Below, piece by piece: positions 6,601 through 10,106 of a stretch of 10,106 nucleotides of DNA (its first letter is position 1; every line of letters begins with the position of its first letter). Location: the NCBI GenBank assembly GCA_035591015.1, contig JAXIUW010235618.1:1-10106 (forward strand), given 5' to 3'. The notes under the pieces were generated by a model. It had not been told where the DNA came from and made no database searches. It saw only the letters and a program-made list of their open reading frames with translations. This stretch comes from Cephalothrix simula (taxonomy: Eukaryota; Nemertea; Palaeonemertea; Archinemertea; Cephalotrichidae). The translations under genes and the position numbers were made by a program.

Positions 6601-8033
6601 CTAAGCTTAAGTTTCATGTTGTTAGCACTTTTTTCCACAGATATTATGATTTGCGCGGATTTGCGCTGCTTTGCAAAATGCGGTGCACAGACATACTATG
6701 ATGATGTGTCTGATAATAAAATATTTATGATCTTTAAATATCACAGAATCATTCATGCCATTTGTTTCTGTGCGAAGAGCATGACAATTATACATTTGTA
6801 ATTTTTAATTTGTATTGTCACGATTTCATAATACCTACATCCATGTACAGTGTATAAAGTGATTATTTTAAAGACTTTAATTTTTATAATTATCCTTTTA
6901 ATGCAAAAAAACTTCGATTTAATGGCAAAATAACTCATGTAGAAAAAAATTTTTAGAACTGGGAAAATCTTCGTTTTGTCCTTTTTGGTACCCAGCCATC
7001 ATTCCTTTCGTAAAATTTTTCCGTGACCCCTGCTGTAAAATTAAGCAATTCTGTTCTTGTGTTTTATACTGTCTTTAAATTATTTTATACTATAAACAAA
7101 AGTCTATTTGAAACCGTTTTCATACGTTATGGAACCGTTCATAGCTTTTGGATAGGTATCGGTTACTGTTACTGCTAATCGGATCGGATTGCCAAAGGTT
7201 CCACCTCTGCCGAGGATGAGTTTCGAAGATGCCTTGCTTTTTAACTGGCTTTTACTTGTTTTAATTCCCTACCTGTGATAACAACAACACTTGAAGAATC
7301 ATCTGTTGAATAAGAGTTTTGTGAGATCTGAAATAGAGTTATTAAAAAGTTGAAATAGTTTTCTTTTATCAGGCATATACATTGTATAACCAATTTCATT
7401 TCGCACTGCATGCACACTATATTGTACATAATCTAAAATTATTTAGCTGTTAAGGAGCTATCTATAAGCTTTTTTGCCCAGGTAAAAATGAACTGCACAT
7501 TTCAAAAGAACCAAATCATGTTAAGCATCACTCACCGTGCCTTTGCTTGGTTGTTTTTCTAATGGTGGCTTCCCATCACCCGGTTTGTTATCATTAATGT
7601 TATTTTCGTCGACTAAAGCTGGGTTATCATTTCCTACCTCTTTTTCTTCTTCGATTAGTTGTTCTGTGCTTCCCATTCCAGAATCTCCTGCACCTACTGC
7701 CACTTTTTTATTCGGTCGGTTCTGTAAATCATCGGTGCCGTAACTTACTAAACTACCATTCCCACTTTCTTCACTCGGTACTTTTTTCAGTGGGGCTTTT
7801 TTGCGCCCATCTTTAACTGTGGTGGATGAGTCTTTTGTTTTAGGACTATTTCCCACGTTTTTATTGGCAGTTTGATCTGGTTCTAATGCTTCTTTTTCCG
7901 AATTTGGCTCGTTGCCTTCCTCAGTTTTCGGCGTTTTCTTCTTCTTTTTTTTCCGTATTCGTAACTTTTTGGGATCAAACTCTAAATTATCTGCTTTCTT
8001 TTTAACAGCCATTTGCTTTTCTCTTTCTTTTTC
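554..8033 (-). CDS. Voltage-gated sodium channel alpha subunit, Nav2 (BSC1/DSC1)-like, internal part, 14 exons
   Basis: The joined coding sequence is 7536-8033, 7273-7327, 5894-6117, 5090-5260, 4809-5002, 3891-4041, 2854-3061, 2710-2780, 2491-2615, 2233-2380, 1980-2153, 1255-1377, 860-1180 and 554-691, read from high to low coordinates. It totals 2601 nt, or 867 codons, and every intron is GT-AG with compatible phases. The product is a plasma-membrane cation channel that opens on depolarisation. The part seen covers most of the I-II linker, all of domain II, the II-III linker and domain III through S6. Recognisable motifs include [10 protein letters not shown] and LGNLTFVL (domain II S4-S5), [12 protein letters not shown] (domain II pore), [12 protein letters not shown] (domain II S6), [10 protein letters not shown] (domain III S4), FQVATFEGW (domain III pore) and [10 protein letters not shown] (domain III S6). 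The Glu/Glu filter residues point to the Nav2 class rather than DEKA Nav1. Domain I, the III-IV inactivation linker, domain IV, both termini and the promoter lie outside the window. The family assignment is near certain; the Nav2 subclass is probable. Confidence 0.93.
762..821. repeat. Perfect 23-bp inverted repeat (intronic hairpin)
   Basis: Bases 762-784 and 799-821 are exact reverse complements, 23 bp long, around a 14-base centre that is itself partly palindromic (ATGTATACAT). The hairpin lies in the 168-nt intron between the domain III pore exon and the S6 exon, 38 nt from the splice donor at 859. It would form a stable RNA stem in the pre-mRNA. It could be a tiny foldback transposon remnant or a structural element affecting splicing; sequence alone does not decide. 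Confidence 0.85.
860..1180 (-). CDS. Exon: domain III S4-S5, S5, turret and pore loop with filter Glu
   Basis: The exon is 107 codons, phase 0 at both ends. The acceptor is ctatttttag before 1180 and the donor is gtaaga at 859. It encodes [15 protein letters not shown] (S4-S5), S5 ([20 protein letters not shown]), and a turret with three cysteines (YKC and ETC plus conserved spacing) containing SHNIIPD and [13 protein letters not shown]. The pore helix [20 protein letters not shown] follows. The filter residue at the end of TFE (codon 902-904) is Glu; vertebrate and other Nav1 channels have Lys here. That substitution is the main reason for the Nav2/BSC1-like call. I counted two clear turret cysteines (residues in KC and TC); any further disulfide partner is not assigned. 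Confidence 0.94.
1255..1377 (-). CDS. Exon: domain III S3-S4 voltage sensor
   Basis: The exon is 41 codons, phase 0 at both ends. The acceptor is ttacttcag before 1377 and the donor is gtaagt at 1254. It encodes the end of S3 ([15 protein letters not shown]) and the S4 helix ([20 protein letters not shown]) followed by RWKAMK. Arginines recur every third position, and [10 protein letters not shown] is nearly identical to the family signature. The S3-S4 distance matches Nav1 without gaps, so no further exon is needed in the 602-nt intron upstream. Open frame continues past the donor, but the following exon supplies the expected [12 protein letters not shown], so that extension is intron. Confidence 0.93.
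1378..1979. other. 602-nt intron between domain III S3 and S4 exons
   Basis: Intron with a GTAGGT donor at 1979 and an AG acceptor at 1378-1379. It is AT-rich. I looked for a duplicated S3-S4 exon that could act as a mutually exclusive alternative and found none. Open frames here (for example 1432-1623, minus) have no resemblance to any family I know. Confidence 0.75.
1980..2153 (-). CDS. Exon: domain III S1-S2-S3
   Basis: The exon is 58 codons, phase 0 at both ends. The acceptor is catcctttcag before 2153 and the donor is gtaggt at 1979. It begins [10 protein letters not shown], the S1-S2 loop, followed by S2 ([20 protein letters not shown], with the conserved Glu) and S3 ([13 protein letters not shown], with the conserved Asp). 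[27 protein letters not shown] and LDFVIVV are typical of domain III of animal sodium channels. Confidence 0.93.
2233..2380 (-). CDS. Exon: domain III pre-S1 cysteine cluster and S1
   Basis: The exon is 148 nt, starting with one base that completes a Thr codon and then 49 codons, ending in phase 0. The acceptor is cttttacag before 2380 and the donor is gtaaat at 2232. It encodes [18 protein letters not shown], then [20 protein letters not shown] and the S1 helix [11 protein letters not shown]. The pattern of a charged segment followed by H-K-x-F-E and a Ser-rich S1 corresponds to the start of domain III in Nav channels. Together with the previous exon there are seven cysteines within 14 residues. 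Confidence 0.9.
2491..2615 (-). CDS. Exon: II-III linker with acidic run and cysteine cluster
   Basis: The exon is 41 codons plus two bases. The acceptor is atattttag before 2615 and the donor is gtaagt at 2490. It begins [19 protein letters not shown], followed by an acidic DDDDENPED run, and ends [10 protein letters not shown] with three cysteines. The split Thr codon is completed by the next exon, which continues the cysteine cluster just before domain III S1. The whole II-III linker is roughly 140 residues, which is short compared with vertebrate Nav channels. Confidence 0.85.
2710..2780 (-). CDS. Exon: 71-nt charged exon in the II-III linker
   Basis: The exon is 71 nt, starting with two bases that complete a Glu codon and ending in phase 0. 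The acceptor is attctttcag before 2780 and the donor is gtaaaa at 2709. It encodes [20 protein letters not shown] and then KEDK, highly charged with no recognised domain. Because entry and exit phases differ, skipping it would break the frame. The call rests on splice signals, frame continuity and composition like the flanking linker exons. Confidence 0.78.
2854..3061 (-). CDS. Exon: end of domain II S6 and start of II-III linker
   Basis: The exon is 208 nt, entered in phase 0 and left in phase 1. The acceptor is tttctctag before 3061 and the donor is gtaagt at 2853. It begins [20 protein letters not shown], the cytoplasmic half of S6 with the highly conserved NLFLALLL motif. It then moves into a Lys/Glu-rich linker ([20 protein letters not shown]...) ending NEMAIEEI. 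The linker has no membrane segment and looks disordered. Confidence 0.92.
3194..3862. mobile_element. Foldback (long inverted-repeat) element in intron
   Basis: A left arm at about 3194-3490 is closely matched by the reverse complement of a right arm at about 3584-3862, with a centre of about 93 bases. Shared blocks include CGAGATCTCCTA, CCCTTAACCCTATACATTTT, ACACACCATGGGAGGGTTTT, AAAATAGACCAAGTCCCACT and AATAGGTTGTTTGGCATATC. The arms differ by scattered substitutions and small indels. No transposase frame is visible, so this is a non-autonomous foldback or MITE-like element. The outer ends are approximate and I could not confirm a target-site duplication. It makes up most of the 829-nt intron between the domain II pore exon and the S6 exon. 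Confidence 0.88.
3891..4041 (-). CDS. Exon: domain II pore loop (selectivity Glu) and start of S6
   Basis: The exon is 151 nt: one base completing an Arg codon plus 50 codons. The acceptor is tttttcag before 4041 and the donor is gtaata at 3890. It encodes [20 protein letters not shown] followed by [11 protein letters not shown], then the start of S6 ([14 protein letters not shown]). The Glu in CGEW (codon 3981-3983) is the domain II ion-selectivity residue, which is Glu in both Nav1 (DEKA) and Nav2 (DEEA). A foldback repeat ends about 28 nt downstream of this exon's donor, so the intronic hairpin lies very close to the splice site. Confidence 0.93.
4042..4808. other. 767-nt intron within the domain II pore region, nothing recognised
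   Basis: Intron with a GTAAGT donor at 4808 and a TTTTTCAG acceptor ending at 4042. It contains a 115-codon plus-strand open frame (4161-4508) and an 81-codon minus-strand frame (4533-4778). Neither resembles a known family, has a convincing splice context or fits the channel frame. I found no terminal inverted repeats. Given its length it may contain an old insertion, but that is a guess. Confidence 0.6.
4809..5002 (-). CDS. Exon: domain II end of S4, S4-S5 linker, S5 and pore turret
   Basis: The exon is 194 nt, entered in phase 0 and left in phase 2. The acceptor is cattttcag before 5002 and the donor is gtaagt at 4808. It encodes [10 protein letters not shown] (end of S4), the S4-S5 linker [20 protein letters not shown], the S5 helix [20 protein letters not shown], and a short extracellular loop ending PDPVPR, whose last codon is split across the intron. 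LGNLTFVL is a sodium channel signature and forms part of the pyrethroid/DDT receptor in insect channels. The residue aligned with house-fly Met918 is Ile here (codon 4943-4945), while the positions aligned with Leu925, Thr929 and Leu932 are unchanged. Confidence 0.92.
5090..5260 (-). CDS. Exon: domain II S2-S3 and start of S4
   Basis: The exon is 57 codons, phase 0 at both ends. The acceptor is aaatttcag before 5260 and the donor is gtacgt at 5089. It encodes the S2 helix ([17 protein letters not shown], with the conserved Glu and Lys of the voltage-sensor charge network), S3 ([17 protein letters not shown], with the conserved Asp) and the first half of S4 ([10 protein letters not shown]). 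The next exon supplies the rest of S4, giving arginines at the usual three-residue spacing. This is the domain II voltage sensor. Confidence 0.92.
5450..5690 (+). mobile_element. tRNA-derived SINE-like sequence in intron
   Basis: Bases 5503-5519 form a tRNA-like T arm: stem GTGAG, loop TTCGAGT, stem CTTAC, pairing fully with one G-U. They contain the B-box-like GAGTTCGAGTC. About 40 bases upstream, CCTTGGTGATAAGG makes a 4-bp D-arm-like hairpin with an A-box-like core that differs from consensus. I found no convincing anticodon arm. The following stretch to about 5690 is GC-richer than the surrounding intron and has no coding frame, which would fit a SINE body. The limits are rough. Confidence 0.42.
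5894..6117 (-). CDS. Exon: domain II pre-S1 cysteine cluster and S1
   Basis: The exon is 224 nt. Its acceptor is cttcatttcag before 6117 and its donor is gtgagt at 5893. It encodes [10 protein letters not shown], then a cysteine cluster CECCRKCC with another Cys five residues later, then WLKFQKSL and the S1 helix containing [18 protein letters not shown]. It ends [11 protein letters not shown]. The WLKFQ and IILNT...MALE motifs match the start of domain II in animal sodium channels. The extra cysteines lie just inside the membrane and could be lipidated, which is my inference. A 1045-bp hAT-like element ends only 47 nt upstream of this acceptor, so the branch point and polypyrimidine tract must lie in those 47 nt or inside the element. 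Confidence 0.88.
6165..7209. mobile_element. Non-autonomous hAT-like DNA transposon
   Basis: The element begins CAGAGGTGGAACC at 6165 and ends with its exact reverse complement at 7209, giving 13-bp terminal inverted repeats that start CAG and end CTG as in hAT elements. Short GAACGGT/AACCGTTC motifs recur near both ends, as expected for subterminal transposase-binding repeats. The flanking 8-mers CCAGGGAG and CCGAGGAT match at only 5 of 8 positions, so any target duplication has decayed. No transposase frame is seen in about 1.05 kb. An 11-G run lies at 6369-6379. Removing the element leaves an intron of about 110 nt, similar to the other short introns of the gene. Confidence 0.75.
7273..7327 (-). 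CDS. Exon: short 55-nt exon at the end of the I-II linker
   Basis: This is a small exon of 18 codons plus one base. The acceptor is ctatttcag before 7327 and the donor is gtaggg at 7272. It encodes [18 protein letters not shown] followed by the first base of an Asp codon. The exon is entered in phase 0 and left in phase 1, so skipping it alone would break the frame of domain II. It is rich in Ser and Asp, with several possible kinase sites. It joins cleanly to the next exon to give [13 protein letters not shown]. The boundaries are inferred from splice consensus and frame. Confidence 0.78.
7536..8033 (-). CDS. Exon: domain I-II cytoplasmic linker of the Nav2-like channel
   Basis: This exon has 166 codons and starts and ends in phase 0. 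The acceptor reads cccttag and the donor gtgagt at 7535. The protein begins [13 protein letters not shown], so the Met at 8012 is internal and is not a start codon. The sequence is highly charged and looks disordered. It has a polybasic stretch RIRKKKKKK (about residues 25-33 of the joined peptide), then Ser/Thr/Glu/Lys-rich sequence, a DSGMGS motif (residues 117-122), a Glu-rich patch and an Asn/Asp/Pro-rich tail ending KQPSKGT. No transmembrane segment is present. Its place directly before the domain II exons, in a single open frame, is what identifies it as the I-II linker. That linker is typically variable and phosphorylated in sodium channels. The exact function of this version cannot be read from sequence. 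Confidence 0.85.
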
Positions 8034-8237
8034 CTAAGGGAAAAAATATGTTTGAGCTTACACAATTTATCTTACTGCATGCATAAAAATTTCATGAATA
8101 TGGATAAAAAATGTATATAAAATTAATCAATGAATACAACAGATTTATTTAGATTCCACAACAATCTTGTAAACTAAAAATGGCCTTATTTTTGTAATTG
8201 CAATTCCAATTATTTTGCGGCGTTTGGCATGTTGTAT

Positions 8238-8662
8238 ACTAATGGAGCCGTCAATGTAGAACGTGACCCCTTTCCTGGTTCGCCCATTTTTAACCACATT
8301 ACCAACCGTCTTCGCTAGGTTATCGCCGACGTCAGGACATCGTTCGACTGATTTTCACAGCGGCATAAGTAGAATTTTATACCGAAAAATCATTCTGCCT
8401 CTGCCGGGTGGCAAACCAGGGACCTCTTGCACTTGGGTCGAGTGCTCTAGCACTAGACCACTGAAGCTATCTGGGAATTATCGGGTGGAACTTGGCTATG
8501 GTTATTAGAAACAAGAAAATTTCACATCGTTAATTTTGCCTTATCGACACCGTATCACAAGCAGTTTTTGGTGTTTCGTCATGACTTCGTTCGGCACTAC
8601 TTCACTGATCGACATGGTCGATACGTGGGGGGTCACGTTTTACATTTGACGACTGCATAAGT
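8238..8662. mobile_element. MITE-like element with ~33-bp terminal inverted repeats
   Basis: The left end (8238-8270) and the reverse complement of the right end (8629-8662) match over about 33 bases, with a few substitutions and a one-base gap. They share CGTCAA, ATGTA and AACGTGACCCC in the same order. The 425-bp unit has no transposase frame and contains a tRNA-like sequence at 8395-8475. No target-site duplication was identified and the superfamily is not assigned. GC content is visibly higher than in the flanking intron. Confidence 0.65.
8395..8475 (-). pseudogene. tRNA-like pseudogene or SINE head
   Basis: Read on the minus strand, it has an A-box-like TAGCTTCAGTGG (8458-8469), a perfect 5-bp anticodon-type stem GCACT/AGTGC with a 7-base loop CGACCCA (8429-8445), and a T-arm-like CCTGG-TTTGCCA-CCCGG (8404-8420) with one mismatched pair. 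The order and spacing are those of a tRNA. The B box is degraded (TTTGCCA in place of TTCGANT), the base before the anticodon position is G instead of U, and the acceptor ends do not pair. It is therefore a relic tRNA or the head of a tRNA-derived SINE, not a working tRNA. Confidence 0.6.
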
Positions 8663-10106
8663 GAAGGAATTAAACTGATATAGTTAGGTAAAAGTCAGGG
8701 GATGTACTAAATAGCCAAGAAAAATTTTAGATTTGGATAAAATTGAGTAATCGGTGGGCCAAGGTGAGGCAAAGATATTTGTTTAATTTTAAAAAAACAA
8801 TATGATTATCTTCACATTGATGTCTTTCCTCAAACATGTGCAACCACGTGTAATGTTTGGAAGTTGTAGTCATGACTTTGCCAGGAAATGGAAACAATAT
8901 TGCATCATTTTGGAGACAAGTTAAAATTAATGTACAATAAATATTGGAGAGAAATGCTAATTTTTATATTTATATACATGTAATTCAAATTTAGTTATCA
9001 ATTTGGATAGTAAAATTACTCAACTACATAAATATACACAAAAAACTATTACCACTACACACTAGCGAAACTTGACCTGGATAAACTATTACAGGCCCAC
9101 TAGACCTGGGTAAACGTTTGATGAGCAGCATGCTCTACCAATAATAGATTAAATAAGGAGGCCTGGCTCCGCTCTGGATCTATTCTTTCCAGTTGAAGTT
9201 TACCCTACCAGAAAGGTTTGCATCCCAATAAATCAAATTAAATTTGTGAAAAAATAATGATAAGTAGAAAAAAACTAAAAATTTCAAATAAGATTAGCTA
9301 GTACCCTTTGATCATTTATTGTTACGCACTTAATTAGCGGTAGACGTAAATTCATAATCATAATCTCTAGTGATCAATAATATTACTGTGGGCATTGATG
9401 TGCTTGCCATGCTTTTGTTATAACATGAAATAATAATCCATCTAAATCTACAGGGAAAATAGACAGGGTATTGATCTTTGCTATGAAATTCAGAGGGAGA
9501 AAGATTGGTATCTCCGTATTGAAATAAAGCGTGTGTTTGTTATGCACTATTTTGTGGCAACAATGTTGAGATAGAAAAAATTGAAGTAAAATAGCAACTT
9601 GAACCTCGCCCAAAATGACATTTATATAAAGAATTGATAATCAGATCAATAATCGATTTGGCTATGAAATATCTATTATACGTGATCATTTTCTACCATA
9701 TTTCTATGGTTACATGTACAGTATCTTTTATTATTTTTGGCATTAATGCATTCGAAGATGTAAACCGATTTTTTAAATAATTTTATTCATTGAAATAACC
9801 AATACGTAACAATCCATTTTGTTATAAAAATAAAGACCGGTCCGGTGCATTCATTGGCAATACACCGCCTTTTTTGATCATATTTAAAGATTTTGGTATC
9901 AGAACTAAGACATAAATTGGATTGAGGTGCATCTACTCTGGCTCCTTGCATAAACTAGGAATTTTTAATAGGAATTCATTGTAAATACCATTTATTAAAG
10001 AAAATTAGTTACTTTTAAAAGAAGGTTACTGAAAAATATAGAGTTTACTTCGAATTTCTACAGGTGAGTTACTAGTAGACTGCTGGCCAAAGTCAATTAT
10101 TATCCT

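Larger units (their letters stand above)
8034..10106. other. Upstream intron sequence, no exon recognised
   Basis: This 2.07-kb stretch lies upstream of the first exon seen. The preceding exon should encode the end of domain I S6, but I found no frame with the expected NLVLAV-type motif next to a splice donor, so it is probably outside the window. The region holds the inverted-end element at 8238-8662 and a pair of imperfect 14-mers at 9073-9086 and 9102-9115 ((T/A)GACCTGG(A/G)TAAAC). The rest is AT-rich and featureless. The open frame at 9383-9613 (minus) is not recognised. Confidence 0.6.

Noticed and set aside
6538-6801. 87-codon plus-strand open frame inside the hAT-like element, tested as a transposase remnant
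   Set aside because: No conserved hAT transposase motif is visible; low-complexity and hydrophobic composition fits chance.
7537-7743. 68-codon plus-strand open frame
   Set aside because: Antisense shadow of the I-II linker exon.
8010-8012. ATG at 8012 as a start codon of a separate 163-residue protein
   Set aside because: The frame stays open upstream to an acceptor (cccttag) at 8034-8035 and the product continues in frame into domain II, so this is an internal Met of the I-II linker exon.
9100-9160. Second tRNA-like sequence on the minus strand (TTGGTAGAGCATGC, A-box-like)
   Set aside because: No matching T arm or anticodon arm could be drawn downstream, so the short similarity is not enough to call it.
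10022-10106. Possible upstream channel exon at the window edge on the minus strand
   Set aside because: The open frame has no domain I S6 or linker similarity and the only donor-like site is weak.

Overview
This is eukaryotic (animal) genomic DNA. It is AT-rich, and its one convincing gene is split by GT-AG introns. The gene lies on the minus strand and is an internal part of a four-domain voltage-gated sodium channel alpha subunit. I could place 14 consecutive exons, running from 8033 down to 554. They join in a single open frame of 2601 nt (867 codons) with matching phases at all 13 junctions and no stop or frameshift, so the gene looks intact. It is partial at both ends: domain I lies beyond 10106, and the domain III-IV linker and domain IV lie beyond position 1.

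In transcription order the exons encode the disordered, lysine-rich I-II linker (7536-8033, 7273-7327), domain II (5894-6117, 5090-5260, 4809-5002, 3891-4041, start of 2854-3061), a short acidic II-III linker (2854-3061, 2710-2780, 2491-2615) and domain III (2233-2380, 1980-2153, 1255-1377, 860-1180, 554-691). The selectivity-filter residue is Glu in domain II (codon 3981-3983) and also Glu in domain III (codon 902-904), where classical Nav1 channels have Lys. That pair fits the invertebrate Nav2 / BSC1 / DSC1 class (D-E-E-A filter), although the domain I and IV residues are outside the window. The host is therefore most likely an invertebrate animal; I cannot name the phylum.

The introns fall into two size groups. 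Eight are 73-208 nt and five are 602-1155 nt. Three of the long ones carry repeat material: a 1.05-kb hAT-like non-autonomous element with CAGAGGTGGAACC terminal inverted repeats (6165-7209), a 0.67-kb foldback element whose arms of about 280-300 bp form a long hairpin beside a splice donor (3194-3862), and a tRNA-derived SINE-like stretch (about 5450-5690). The upstream intron (8034-10106) holds a 0.4-kb element with inverted ends (8238-8662) containing a tRNA-like pseudogene. A perfect 23-bp hairpin (762-821) sits in the short intron between the domain III pore and S6 exons.

I see no plus-strand gene, structural RNA gene, CRISPR array or promoter. The rest is intronic DNA with nothing recognisable. 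I did not find a new multi-gene system. The points of most interest are the Glu/Glu filter, the expanded cysteine clusters before domains II and III, a DSG-type degron motif in the I-II linker, and the mobile elements inside the introns.
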